Positions 1 to 10,477 of a stretch of 64,000 bases of DNA are shown one piece after another. Within the stretch, counting starts at the first letter, position 1, and each line of letters opens with the position of its first letter. The notes beneath the pieces are model-generated. The model was not told the DNA's origin. It ran no database searches and saw only the letters and a program-made list of their open reading frames with translations. The stretch is from Dactylonectria macrodidyma (taxonomy: Eukaryota > Ascomycota > Sordariomycetes > Hypocreales > Nectriaceae). The stretch lies in contig JAGMUV010000010.1 in assembly GCA_020744425.1 (NCBI GenBank), forward strand, positions 186,001 through 250,000. Reading direction: 5' to 3'. Made by a program: the position numbers and the translations under genes.

Positions 1-385
1 CTGTAACGCTTTGCATCAACAACTTTCCTTCCGGGGCTTCCACCCTGGCCCAAATTGCCTCGGTGGACGCTCCGCGCATCTCTATCAAAGATCGCCAGGC
101 CAACTCTCTGACCCTTTTCCACGAGTTATTCCATCTAAGTTCCGGAAGCGATGACACCCCGGACCATAGCTGTAAGTAACACAAAAGCACCTGCCTTCCT
201 CGGAAGAGTACTAACCGTCTGCCGCAGATGAACTGTCCAAAATTCTAAACTTCCCGGCAGCAACGGCGGTACAAAACCCTGAGTCGTACAGTTTTTACGC
301 GTTGGCGTTGTATCTTGGACAACAGAACCCCGTGTACACCTTTGCTTCTGGGAGGTCAGTGAAGCCCAGAAGGACCAGGGGATAG
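1..385 (+). CDS. Zinc metalloprotease, 3' end (partial)
   Basis: This is the C-terminal end of a gene entering from the left edge. Exon 1 runs from the edge to 171, a 56 bp intron with GTAAGT donor and CGCAG acceptor spans 172-227, and exon 2 runs from 228 to a TAG at 383-385. The frame contains LTLFHELFHLSSG, so the HExxH zinc-binding helix of zincins is present, followed by DHSYEL and NPESYSFYALALYL, which resembles the downstream helix of fungal secreted M35-like or lysine-specific metallo-endopeptidase-like proteins. Family placement beyond zincin is inference. The signal peptide and propeptide, if any, lie outside the window. The C-terminus is short and basic. Confidence 0.75.
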
Positions 386-675
386 ACCTGGCGTTTCCAG
401 TTGAGGTGCGAAAGATTTTGCAGCGACTTTCTTGGCAGCAACTGGTCAATAGCTTTGGTAGATGGGATGTTTTTTATATGGGAGACGGCGACATGGTTGA
501 TTCATTTTAGTGTTGGTCGATTGCTAGGCCTGCTGAACTACTCGAAAGACGACAGTTCGTTTTCATTTTTTTATTCTTTCGTAAGCCCCTTTCATGTCGT
601 CGATATAATTTCTGATTCCCTGCTATCATAATGCAGCGTTGGTGATTGAACTTGGCTTTATCCACATCCGCACGA
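386..675. other. Intergenic, convergent 3' ends
   Basis: Short spacer between the stop of the metalloprotease and the stop of the barrel protein. Small open frames here have no recognisable content. Confidence 0.6.
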
Positions 676-1383
676 TTATTCCAACTTGACCTGCTTGAAG
701 TCCACATGGTGCTCTGTCCAGCCTATGGCGCCCAAGTTTTGCAAGTCCAGCTCAAAGGCCTCTACCGCCAGCGGACGGTGTGACTCCGCGATCCGCGGCG
801 GTCTCCGCTCGTTGTTCTTAAATTGCTGCTCAGCATCCTTGTCCTTCCAATAATGACACCACACGCATGCCACTGCATCATTGCCATCCCAATTCTCTGT
901 GCCGTCCACCCAGCCGATTGTCGGAACCCCTTTGTAAGGAGCTTGATGTGACCCGCTCGCGCCGAGACCTGGAGTCATGGTGAGAACGAGGCCTTTGGTT
1001 TTGCCTACTGCCTCGCGTTCCTGCGACGAGATGGAGGCTGGGAAGTAGACGGTCCGGATGTCGGTGTTGGATCCAAAGCGCCACGAAAAGGCGACGTTAC
1101 TGAAATCGACCATCTGCGTTTTCGGTTCCGTGGCAGATTGAGCTCTTAAGTTGGCTAGCAGCTGTTCATAGTGGATGGAATTTCTGAATGCGCTGAAGAC
1201 TTCGGGTGTGTTCCAGTCTACTATAAGCAAATATTCTCCTGGAGACTCTGAAATCGGGCCATAGTAGGCGGGATTATCGAAGTCGGCCTTCACTGCCTGT
1301 AGTGGCTTGAAAATTGATTCATCGAAGGTCGTGGCGAGTGGAAACCGGAATCTAGTCCAAGTCGAAATCCGCGCGACACCCAT
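676..1383 (-). CDS. Dimeric alpha/beta-barrel domain protein, 235 aa
   Basis: A single-exon frame from ATG at 1383. The sequence has the feel of fungal stress-response or antibiotic-biosynthesis-monooxygenase-type ferredoxin-like folds: a first half (residues about 10-90) with EYLLIVDWNTPEVFSAFRNS, i.e. the pattern 'strand, W, then helix with F and S', and a second half (about 110-230) with a similar GWVDGTENWDGNDAVACVW stretch. This suggests two tandem ABM-like repeats. No signal peptide or membrane segment is visible. Substrate is unknown; the fold assignment is by eye and moderate. It lies divergently to the FAD monooxygenase with about 1.45 kb between them. Confidence 0.7.
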   Translation of the reverse strand: MGVARISTWTRFRFPLATTFDESIFKPLQAVKADFDNPAYYGPISESPGEYLLIVDWNTPEVFSAFRNSIHYEQLLANLRAQSATEPKTQMVDFSNVAFSWRFGSNTDIRTVYFPASISSQEREAVGKTKGLVLTMTPGLGASGSHQAPYKGVPTIGWVDGTENWDGNDAVACVWCHYWKDKDAEQQFKNNERRPPRIAESHRPLAVEAFELDLQNLGAIGWTEHHVDFKQVKLE

Positions 1384-1450
1384 TTTTGGTGTTGTTTAAG
1401 GAGCAGCAATTAAAATAGGCAGAGAGAAGAAAGTGTGTGAAGAAAAGGAT

Positions 1451-1665
1451 TGTTGGATAGCTTATGTAACCACTTGATGACCTTGAACATGTATGTGTGT
1501 ATATATCTGTATCTGTTCATTGGCAGCTCCCGCCGCCCCTTGAGGTCAGGGGGGTCTAGCTGTTCACTTCTTCCTAATACGGACTAGCTGGTTGAGGTAC
1601 TCGCTTGGCGAGCTTCAGCTGACTAAGTCACGAGACCTCCCGTATCTCCCACGTGACTTCCTAAA
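1451..1665 (-). repeat. Degenerate copia-type LTR end relic
   Basis: Starts TGTTGGATAGC and is collinear with the element beginning at 63313: both read GATGACCTTGAACATG, then TATCTGTTCA, then CCGCCCCTTRAGGTCAG and TTCTTCCTAATAC. The copy here lacks about 180 bp of the LTR interior that is present at 63.3 kb, and includes the polypurine-tract side (AAGGGGCGG read on the minus strand) plus about 100 bp of former internal sequence. It is not strongly AT-shifted, so it either escaped RIP or is too short to be a target. Confidence 0.7.
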
Positions 1666-2842
1666 ACTGGTGAAAAAATAATCTGGGAATCAACAGTCGT
1701 GCTCTGAGCTAACCTGTACGGGGTATAGGGTAGCTCAAGGGCGGGTTCCTAAGGGATAAACCGGGGGGTTATGTTAGCAGAGCGGTTAGGCATACTAGAT
1801 GTGCGTTGGGCTGCACCGGCTGATTGATGCGTGGCGGGATCTGGAAGAACAGCTCAAGCCATATCAAATTGATTTTCGGATAGTGGCGGAGCCTTACAAA
1901 TGCGAGAAAAAAAGCCTTGCGACATCCTCTCACGATGACATGGCCTCACTATAGTCCTTGTTCAAGGCCACAAGAATCCCCTCGTACTTAGTAACCAGTG
2001 TTTTGGATTACTGATGCTGTCCTGTTTCGCAGCCATAGGGTAGGCGTAGCGTCATTTGGGCCACCAAAAGGTGGATGAGACTGGCCAATCACATGGTTCT
2101 CAGCCTGCCGAGCTGCGCCTTAGTAAGCTCCCATCTCTGCCAATCACGGCTTTCTATGCCAAACCAACTCAGCCTTCAACAGATAAAAACTGAGGATTTG
2201 ACTCAATAGTTAGTCTCTTGGATAGGCATCGAGTCTTATTAAAGAATGCTGGTTTATCGCATTCCTTTAGAAAGTTGCTAAATTTGTCACCTAAAGTTCC
2301 ATCATTCCCTTTCTAACATTTAGCTTCGTGTCATCTACAGAGACAAGCATCTGCCCGGTTCCTTTGAGAAACAAGTAGTGACGTCGAATTTCGTGCGGGT
2401 GGGCGAGTAGACAGCGTCACTAATCAGGTTCACTCCATCAATATCTAGGATGGCCGTAGCAGCGATGATGTAAGTAATGCACAGAGCAAACGATAGCTAC
2501 GCTGCGTAATGTAATCCAGAGAACTCGTACCACCATACCATCAACTCCCTGATCGCGAGACAGAAACACCAAACTTAGATTGCGAGAACTGTCTGTTCAT
2601 TTCGAGCGCGGGGCTCGGGCATAAATATCACCCTTGGGTTGCCACAGAGACATCATGTGCGAGCGTGGGTTTGATCTTGTCAGCACTAATCTGGATATGG
2701 CAGGTAATAATCTGACAGGTTTAGTAGTTTGCTGACACAGCGGGCTGACACCGATTACTGACGCGTCCCTCGGCTTTAAATCTTCTGCTTACCCGAACAG
2801 CTTCCTATCTTCGAACGACCTGTTGTGCATGTGCATAGTGAC
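1666..2842. other. Intergenic and promoter of the FAD monooxygenase
   Basis: No convincing coding frame. The last 80 bases upstream of the monooxygenase ATG contain a TTTAAAT TATA-like box near 2775. The rest is unremarkable mixed-composition sequence with short stop-rich frames. Confidence 0.5.
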
Positions 2843-4244
2843 ATGAGTCCTTTCAAGGCTATTATCGTTGGCGCCGGGCCGGTGGGTTTGGTCCTCGCGC
2901 ATGCGTTGCAAGTGTCTGGCATCGACTACGTGATCGTTGAGCAGCGAGCACAAGTTCCTCCAGAGCCAGCTTATGCTCTGTTTTTATGGCCTCATATTTT
3001 GCGAATCTTTCACCAATTAGGCCTTCTGGATGCTGTTGAGGCGGTTGGCCAGCCCATGCTTCATTCTATGCACCTGTCTGCCAAGGGCGAGGTTCTCCGT
3101 AATGGTCAGGGTTTTGAAGATCTAGTGGTGATGTAAGTCAAGATCTTTTTTCAAGGTATTCACGCTGCGGCATACTAATTTATCCAAGCTACGGATACCC
3201 AATGATGCTATTCAATCGGGGAAGCTTTGCTAAAACATTAGTGGAATCACTTGACAACTGGGAGCAACATGTGAAGACAAGCAAAAGACTTACCAACATC
3301 GTATCTGACAAACACGGCGTCGTAGTCGAATTTGCAGATGGTTCCTCGGAGAATGGGTCAATTGTCATTGGGGCCGATGGTATTTGGAGCACCGTCAGAG
3401 ATAAAATGATGGACCAAGCCCCAGAAGGACTCTTTGACCGGAATTTGAACCCGTTCGAGGCACCATACTCGGGTGTATTCGCCAAAACAGATCGCACTGA
3501 TGGACTAGTTCCTGGGAGTAACATCAATGTCTACCAGCGTGATACTCACGTCCAAGTTTTTACGTCAGAGACAGAGGCACACATCATTGCCTATCGCCGC
3601 ATACCAGTGTCGAAAGAGCGCACCCACTTTGGACAAAATGACGCAGAGGTTACTGCCAAGTCCTGGTTTCAGGTTCCCGTGGCCGAAAATGTTACGTTTG
3701 GTGATTTATGGAATAGCAAGACCGCCGGTGGGAGCGCAAATTTCGATGAAGGAGTACTAAAATGGTGGCACTGGGGTAGGATGGTTTTGGTCGGGGATGC
3801 TGCGCACAAGGTACTCTTCCTAATTGAATTTTGCTGTGTAAATATGCTGACATTCATCAGATGAGCCCCGTCAGAGGTGCGGGAGCATGCTGCGGTATCG
3901 AGGACGCTATAGCCTTGGTCAACGCTCTCAAAGGAGTATTGCGCTCTGACTCGAATCCCTCCGTGAGAGACTTGCACCAAACCTTTGTAGCGTACCAATA
4001 CGATCGCGAGTCTGCAGCAAGGCTATGGATGGACATTTCGCGGCTCAACCTTGATCTGTCCACAGGCCCTTCTCAACCAGCCTTGAAGACAGCGAGAATT
4101 GCCGACATGAGGGCTGTACCTCTTGTTGCGAATGGACCTATATTGGATGATGTTCCCTTTCCAGAAGAGAAAAGGGGTTTTATACCGTGGCGTAGGAAGC
4201 AGAGGAGTCAAACAGACAAGGTCAAATTTAAGTCCCAGCTGTAA
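2843..4244 (+). CDS. FAD-dependent monooxygenase, 431 aa, three exons
   Basis: Exons 2843-3132, 3189-3810 and 3861-4244; introns of 56 and 50 bp with GTAAGT/AAG and GTACTC/CAG borders; joined length 1296 bases, in frame. It is a group A flavoprotein hydroxylase-type enzyme that would use NAD(P)H and O2. The N-terminal dinucleotide fold VGAGPVGL is at about residues 9-16, IVEQR ends the second strand, GADGIWSTVRDKM is the conserved DG motif, and GRMVLVGDAAHKMSPVRGAG is the FAD ribityl-binding GD motif that spans the second intron. ATG 2843 was chosen because the Rossmann strand follows at once. The C-terminus is basic with no membrane anchor, unlike the meroterpenoid epoxidases of this superfamily. 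Substrate is unknown; no pathway backbone gene is nearby. Confidence 0.9.
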
Positions 4245-5143
4245 TAGTTATAGTTATTCTACAAAGAGGAGTATGATAAGGACACATGGAGTAGTCTCCT
4301 TCTACCGTCGATGACTCACTAGCCCCCTGACATAGCAATCCGGCTCCTCGCACGTCGTCGAGCGGACCACGTCATAGACCAAGCCCATGAACTCATCTGC
4401 AATACCACAGCTGGTGTAGGCAAATGAGGAGGCAAATGAGTCCTGCTGTCTATGATGATACGCAGATTTCAAAAGCTTGTCTTCCTCCACGCAAGGATAT
4501 GTTCACAAGACCCCAAGATCCTACCTCGCAATATCTAGGTGTATAGAAATCTTCTCTTAAGGTCTTTTGCGAGTCTGGCAACACCTGAGCTGGTCGTAGA
4601 CATAATGGCAGATGCAGCATGCGCTGGGAAGTGGTTGATGTGCAAGATGTCGGTTGTGCGCTGGTGATGTGCAGGGTCAGGGCGGTGCTTTCAGATTCTC
4701 AACAAAAAGGATTCGTCTACAATTGAGAAGTTTCAAGATGAAGATGGTGAAGATCAAGGAACCCTCTCCTCTGCCACTGGAATATGATGCCCCTTTATAT
4801 CAGACCAAGGAGCTGCCTGTAAATAGGGGACTATACAAACTTAAGGTAATCTGTGCTGCATATTGATTCAAAACATATGTTAGACCCACATATCAGCATG
4901 AGCCAATTGACATGTGAAATGCATCGTGTAAAACACACGCATTTCTCCAGCCATTTATATTTACGACTTTATGGACCCAAGGTGCGATAAAAACGCTTTC
5001 ACAAACCCTTATGCTAATAGATATACTACTTCGCTATTACGAGCAGAAGAAGGTGTTACTACATAATCTCATCTAAGATAATTACTAATTGTCTCTTTAG
5101 GAACTCTATAAAGCAGAGGATATATATAATCATTATTACATTA
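4245..5143. other. Intergenic, no supported gene
   Basis: Contains only short open frames. One minus-strand frame at 4302-4490 has several cysteines but no start context or recognisable domain. The right half (4860-5140) is AT-rich. Confidence 0.5.
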
Positions 5144-5152
5144 CCTAAAGAA

Positions 5153-5916
5153 GGCAATTGCTAGACCGGCATGAAGAATTGCTACACAGGCATGACTCTT
5201 ACACAGGCATGACTTTTTACGGCTTCTGATTGGCCCATCCTCTTTTGTTAGTGCATGTAGATTCTGCCAACAACTTCCATTGTACCCTTGAGCTTTGCTC
5301 TCTGCAATCGCGACTCTCCGCAATCGTGACGGCCGAGGCAAGCAAGGAAACTGTTCACCGGCTACCTACTACACCAATTACTCCTTAGTCACATATTAAA
5401 GCCACCTAGAATAATCGTTCGCAAAAGATTTGATATTTGCCGAGGCCACAGGGCTGCAGGCGTAGTGTTTTAGGAACCCCTGCTGAGACTAGCCCCCAAA
5501 CACAGGCTGTACCAGGCATCGCCAACAGCCTCATTTTCAAGACGTCTGTACTACAGAGCTGGGAGAACTACTGAGTACGTGCCGGTGGACAGAAAACGCA
5601 ACCTAGCATTCGCAGGCGAAGGAGTGAGATGCTTAGCAGTGAGGAGGAGGTGCTTCCTTCTATAGTAGTTAGACAATAAAGACATAGCATAGGCTGTCCT
5701 AAATGCGTGTTGGAATTAACCTTGTTCTGTGTTGACAACCAGACTCTGCATTAAGGAAGGCTTGACCTGGCTTTGTTAAGAGAGATAGCTTCACCGCCTT
5801 TGGGGGATGTACCTGTGGGTCAACGGGAAAAAAGGGCGAATCAAATGCAATAAAAGTCATGCCTGCGTAAGAGTCATGCCTGTGTAGCAATTCTTCATGC
5901 CGGTCTAGCAATTGCC
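5153..5916. mobile_element. Mutator-type MITE, 764 bp, intact ends
   Basis: Terminal inverted repeats of about 63 bp: the left end GGCAATTGCTAGACCGGCAT is matched in inverse at 5916, with a single mismatch over the first 60 bases. The repeats contain two copies of CAGGCATGACT as subterminal direct repeats. A perfect 9 bp target duplication CCTAAAGAA sits at 5144-5152 and 5917-5925. Nine-base duplications with long inverted repeats are typical of Mutator-like elements. No transposase is encoded; the interior has only short frames. Well-preserved ends and duplication imply recent insertion. Confidence 0.9.
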
Positions 5917-6035
5917 CCTAAAGAAATAGCTGACCAGTATTATTTGACAACATTATGCACACTCTACCCGTGTATAAAATAGTTCTTAGTATTTGCTAAG
6001 CTACTAGTCTCGGTATCATTGTACAGGCAGTTCCC

Positions 6036-6905
6036 CTAGAACACATTATGCTTGATTAAAAAGTTGTCTATGCACTTCGCTACCTCATCTTCGTTTGTCT
6101 CGAGCGCAAAGTGTCCCGCATCCAGCCAACGCAATTCAAACTTCTGAACATCTCGCTGGTATGCCTCAGCGCCCGGAGCGATGAATATGGTATCGTTCTT
6201 TCCCCAAATTGCCAACACAGGGATGTCTGACTTGCGGAAATACTCCTGAAACTGGGGATAGAGAGGCACATTGGTTCTGTAGTCATAAAGGATATCGAGC
6301 TGGATATCCTTATTTCCGGGCCGGTCCATCAAAGCCTGATCCAAGAAATAAGCCTCGGGCGGAATAGCCTCCGGGTTTGGCGACCCGTCTGTGTACTGCC
6401 ACTTGGTGATCTCGAGCGTCGTGGCGCCACGCAGCGCCTCACGGTCTTCCACGTTGCCAGTTGCCCAGTACTTCTCGAGCGGCGCCCAGAATGACGCGCC
6501 AAACCCATCAACATAGGCATTGCCATTCTGAGTGATGATAGCTGCCACGGATTCGGGGTGGTTGAGCGCAAAACGCAGGGCGACTGGAGCGCCGTAGTCG
6601 AAAATGTAGATGGCGAAGTGTTGCAGACTCAGTGCATCCACAAACGCTGCGAATGTCTTTGACAAGTTCTCGAATGTGTACTGATAATTTAGCGTCTGTG
6701 GCACATCGGTGAACCCGAAGCCAGGTAGGTCAGGAGCTATGACGCGATATTTGGTGGCCAGCTGAGGGATCAGGTTGCGAAACATGTGGGATGAGGAGGG
6801 GAAGCCGTGGAGCAGAACAACCGTAGGCGCATTTTCTGCACCAGCATATCGATAGAAGATTCTGACACCATCTACCTCGACAGTTGCGATATGCGTTGAT
6901 GACAT
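6036..6905 (-). CDS. Alpha/beta hydrolase, haloalkane dehalogenase / epoxide hydrolase-like, 289 aa
   Basis: Intronless frame from ATG 6905. HGFPSSSHMF at about residue 33 supplies the oxyanion-hole HG(F)P motif. The nucleophile-elbow position reads YIFDYGAP (Asp about 103), so the nucleophile is aspartate as in epoxide hydrolases and haloalkane or haloacetate dehalogenases rather than serine. VLAIWGKND near residue 235 carries the acid-side loop and DAGHFALE supplies the catalytic His at about 265. Length is normal for the family and there is no signal peptide, so it is cytosolic. The true substrate cannot be read from sequence. It stands alone between a MITE and a transposon relic. Confidence 0.88.
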   Translation of the reverse strand: MSSTHIATVEVDGVRIFYRYAGAENAPTVVLLHGFPSSSHMFRNLIPQLATKYRVIAPDLPGFGFTDVPQTLNYQYTFENLSKTFAAFVDALSLQHFAIYIFDYGAPVALRFALNHPESVAAIITQNGNAYVDGFGASFWAPLEKYWATGNVEDREALRGATTLEITKWQYTDGSPNPEAIPPEAYFLDQALMDRPGNKDIQLDILYDYRTNVPLYPQFQEYFRKSDIPVLAIWGKNDTIFIAPGAEAYQRDVQKFELRWLDAGHFALETNEDEVAKCIDNFLIKHNVF

Positions 6906-7606
6906 AATGCCCTTTGCTTTCCGTTTTATGCGAATTTGCTAAGTCTGTGTCCGGGTGGTTTGTATGCATCAAAGTATGAGAAACTTATGTTGCAGCGGAG
7001 GCTTCGGATTCTTGAAATCGACAAGAGGCCTGACGGGTATATATATCCTAATGCGCGACGATGATAATTGCACCATGGTTCCAACACATTTGGAATCAAT
7101 TAATTGCTTGCTTCAGCACGCGTCATCTTACCACTGTGCTATTAGTCACGTCCAGTAAAATGCGAGTGGAACCGACATTTGGCTAGTGCGTGCACCTTCA
7201 CTAAGGGTCGTTGTGACGTAGGACCTCTAGGAAAATTAAGTCCGGCGTCATAGCCTTTGCATTACTCATCCAGCATCTATCAGCAACATGACCGCTCAAG
7301 AGGATGCATGCTAAGCAGCAAGGGCGTAGAATGACAAGGCTACGCATGATGACGAGAAAATTTGAGCCCAAGAGCATGGCAAGAGGAGAATTCGCTCATG
7401 GAGCAATCTATCCTGGATCGGCCGGTCGTTGTCACACTCTCCTCAACACCTCTTTCAGACATCTAATGGGGAAGGTGGTGCGACTTCGACCACTCTCTTA
7501 TCAGGGTGCTATTAATCAGCAATGGGGTAATCTGTAGTCTCATCCTACAAGTACGTACTTTTGGACACGTAACCAAGTCACAGTCCTAAGGTACATAACA
7601 ATCGGT
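6906..7606. other. Intergenic, no supported gene
   Basis: Short frames only. The 70 bases next to 6905 are the promoter of the hydrolase. Confidence 0.5.
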
Positions 7607-8210
7607 TTCCAAAGGGCAAAGAAGTCACCCGTGCTGGCGCTGAGCTTCACGTTGACCACATAGAAGCATGGTTCGAGGAATATCATAATAACCTCATCGC
7701 ATTCGCTATCGACCAGGGCAGCCTATGGAACTTTGACGAAACCCCCTTCCAAATTAGGTGGGTGAGAAGTAGGGCAAGGATCTTCTATACCTGCAAAAGG
7801 AAGAACAGCAGACCTACGGCCTTCCAACCGGGCAACAAGGAGTCTCTAGCCTCTGTCGACGCCGTTGGCGCCAGCAGTCGTGCAATTCCTTCATTTCTCA
7901 TCCTCACAGCGAAGGTATTACTCGAAGAGTATACTCATTCTACTCTCGACGATAAGACCATTCTTATGCATACAGACTCGGGCTTTAACAACGCTCAGCG
8001 AGCTGTGCAGTGGTTACAACACTTCAGCTTTCATTCCTTTGCCGTCGGCACGAGTTTTGGTGACCCTACTATCGAGGAGTGGTTTGGGTTTCCTTGTACG
8101 CTTATGAAAAAAATTTGGGAAAAGAATTAAGCCTTTAAGCCCCTGTATCAGCTCAAGGTCACCAAGATGGTCTACCGGATGCTCGCGATGGGTTCGTTTC
8201 CAGTTCATAA
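7607..8210 (+). pseudogene. Pogo/Tigger-type DDE transposase relic
   Basis: Reads in one frame from about 7621 to a TAA at 8128. The segment HIEAWFEEYHNN then LWNFDETPFQI matches the region around the first catalytic Asp of DDE_1 (pogo, Fot1, Tigger) transposases, with the usual spacing from an upstream helix. The downstream RAVQWLQHF matches the 'GLEWLKHF' helix. The second catalytic block (usually D-G-H-x-S-H) is absent. The N-terminal DNA-binding part is missing. The frame breaks at 8128 and is then split by the MITE at 8219. It is therefore non-functional. Confidence 0.8.
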
Positions 8211-8218
8211 AGTCCCTA

Positions 8219-8520
8219 CGGAGGGCCCTTTCAAAAGTCTTGACCAAGCGCTAGTTCGAAAAAGGAAATCCGACAGCTGTGGCTGGGTTAAGTACATCAA
8301 GTACTTTCTACGGTGCCGTATTCGCTAAAGGCTGCTAATTTTACAGCAGCCTGTCCTCACTGTGTTAGATTATAATCCCCCTAGCACCCCTAAAACTATA
8401 GTGGACATAGCAGCTAACTCATTGTGGCTGGATTCTACATCTTGTATCTTAGGTAACTGACAAGGATTGAGAGATGTGGCGCATTTAGCGCTTGGATAAG
8501 ACTTTTGAAAGGGCCCTCCG
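8219..8520. mobile_element. TA-flanked MITE, 302 bp (Tc1/mariner type)
   Basis: Inverted repeats of about 36 bp begin CGGAGGGCCCTTTCAAAAGT at 8219 and end with its complement at 8520; two or three mismatches occur toward the inner side (CTTGACCAAGCGC against CTTATCCAAGCGC). A TA dinucleotide borders each end (8217-8218 and 8521-8522), the signature of Tc1/mariner-class insertion. It lies within the remains of a pogo-type transposase but is too short to encode one. Confidence 0.88.
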
Positions 8521-8522
8521 TA

Positions 8523-9178
8523 ACTTTATCTAGTACTGTGAAATGTTTCATATAATCCCTTTTTGCCTCACGGCAAGACCCGCCGTTCGGGACTTCCTGA
8601 AGGGCCTTTTAGATATCTTTCTCAGTACATTTAGGCATGACGATTTAATGATGTAAAGATTATCGCCACAGCTGCAATGTGGCGCGAGAAATCGCGGTGT
8701 CAATTGGAATCCAGTGCACGTGTCGGTGGGAAACAGGTGGGCGGTCTGTGGGGGTGGGGCTTAATACCTCAGAATAAAAATAGAAAATGGTACTTCACTA
8801 CTCAATTCTATAAGTTCACATGATAAACACGAAAGGAAAAATAGAGTATTCTAGTTTGTGCGTTTATTACTTATAAATGAGGAAAACTACGCGTCATAGT
8901 GATGTATAAAGTCGCCGTCGTGCCAAACCATACAAAGTAAAGTGAATTTGGCCAGTCTTTGAGCTCCTACCACCTCCCCCCCAATGTAGAGGATGATACC
9001 TGGCCGCAATCTAGAAAGCTTAAAACACCTGGAGCTTGCCGTTAGATTGACATGTGATGCGAAGGGTATATGAATAGGCGGTTCTTATCTTTTGGAATCC
9101 TTTGCATTTTCCTGACTACTGACCTTGTGCTCCTTTATTCAATTGTATTCATCACCCCATCCAAACTATTGCTTCAAC
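8523..9178. other. Transposase tail remnant and promoter of LGFP gene
   Basis: Roughly 8560-8660 may be residual 3' sequence of the pogo relic; this is uncertain. The remainder up to 9178 is non-coding and would hold the LGFP gene promoter. Confidence 0.4.
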
Positions 9179-10477
9179 ATGGCATCCCATGCAATCGAGG
9201 CAAAGTATAGAGAACTTGGCGGCGACGCTGGATTTCTCGGTCGTGCAACAACCAGCCTTACCCAAGACATTGGAATCGATGGCACGCCCGGGTGTCATAT
9301 CGATTACAACGGCGGCTCCATTTATTGGACCAGTACGGAAGGAGCACACGTCATTTACGGCCAGATCTATCAGAAATGGATTTCAGTTGGAGGACCAAAG
9401 TCTAATCTGGGCTACCCAAAGACAGATGAAGCCTCCACTCAAGACGGGCAGGGCCGTTTTAACGACTTCGCTATCAATGGAGCTGACACTGGATCTGTCT
9501 ACTGGACTTTGCGCAATGGGGCCTTTCTCATATACGGCAGCATCTGGTTGAAGTGGAGGTCTTTCGGCGGAGAAACAAGCTTTCTCGGGTATCCAATCAC
9601 CGATGAGGCTTCAACTCCAGATGGCCAGTGTCGTTTCAACGACTTTGCCAAAGACGGCAATGTGACCGGCTCTATATACTGGACGCGAAGCCTTGGTGCC
9701 TTCTTGATCTATGGCCAGATTTTTCATAAGTGGAAATCAATTGGTGGCGAAGGGGGTTTCCTCGGGTATCCAATCACCGATGAGGCGTCAACTCCAGATG
9801 GCCAGTGTCGTTTCAACGACTTTGCCAAAGACGGCAATGTGACCGGCTCTATATACTGGACGCGTGACCTTGGTGCCTTCTTGATCTATGGCCAGATTTT
9901 TCTGAAGTGGAAATCCACCGGTGGGGAATCTGGTGTGCTGGGGTATCCTACAACGGACGAGTCGCCCGCCGGTGACCGTGGCGGACGTTATAACGACTTC
10001 AATAAGGGCGGGTCCATCTACTGGTCACCCAGCACGGGCGCGCATGTCATAACCGGGGCACTTCCGCCTAAACTCTCATGGGAACGTATCAATATTGTCT
10101 TCCCCAGAGGAGTCGCTGCTGGTGGCTCGGTCAACTTGATCGTCACCTCTGGTGGCCACACGACATTCTCGGGAGGGCTCCACGATTCGGGGCTCGTCGG
10201 CTACGACTACGGCGTGGCTTGCGTTTTCGTCGACGCGGATAATCAGCCGTGGTTGGTGAGCCGCTCGGGCTCAATCTCGGGCACTCTTGGAACTGGAGAC
10301 CGACAGGACAACTTCAACATCGAATCAAATAGGGCCGATTTAGCCAGGAATTGGAGGGCTATTGCGGCTGCCAATCCGAAGCTGCATACAGAAGCGCGGG
10401 TGGATGTAAGTCTTGGCTCTATTATCAATGCCCTTATTCAGTCTATTGGAGTCGCTCAGGTCATTGCACTATTATAA
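9179..10477 (+). CDS. LGFP-repeat protein, 432 aa, intronless
   Basis: ATG 9179 follows TTCAAC. Residues about 1-300 consist of five repeats of roughly 55-59 aa, each with the pattern KW..GG...LGYP.TDE....GR.NDF....GSIYW...GA..I.G. These are LGFP repeats (PF08310), known mostly from actinobacterial cell-wall-associated proteins and thought to bind or anchor to the wall. Repeats 3 and 4 are nearly identical at the DNA level at a spacing of 177 bp (9584 and 9761), a recent in-frame duplication. The C-terminal domain of about 130 aa (FPRGVAAGGSVNLIVTSGG, then VACVFVDADNQPWLVSRSGS) is a second, unrecognised beta-rich module. No signal peptide is seen from this start, which is odd for a wall protein. 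Intronless structure and bacterial-type repeats are compatible with ancient transfer from bacteria, but that is inference. Confidence 0.9.
   Translation: MASHAIEAKYRELGGDAGFLGRATTSLTQDIGIDGTPGCHIDYNGGSIYWTSTEGAHVIYGQIYQKWISVGGPKSNLGYPKTDEASTQDGQGRFNDFAINGADTGSVYWTLRNGAFLIYGSIWLKWRSFGGETSFLGYPITDEASTPDGQCRFNDFAKDGNVTGSIYWTRSLGAFLIYGQIFHKWKSIGGEGGFLGYPITDEASTPDGQCRFNDFAKDGNVTGSIYWTRDLGAFLIYGQIFLKWKSTGGESGVLGYPTTDESPAGDRGGRYNDFNKGGSIYWSPSTGAHVITGALPPKLSWERINIVFPRGVAAGGSVNLIVTSGGHTTFSGGLHDSGLVGYDYGVACVFVDADNQPWLVSRSGSISGTLGTGDRQDNFNIESNRADLARNWRAIAAANPKLHTEARVDVSLGSIINALIQSIGVAQVIALL

Noticed and set aside
9125..9178. Upstream extension of the LGFP frame
   Set aside because: The frame is open but has no ATG before 9179; the extra residues would start at TTG and form no signal peptide.
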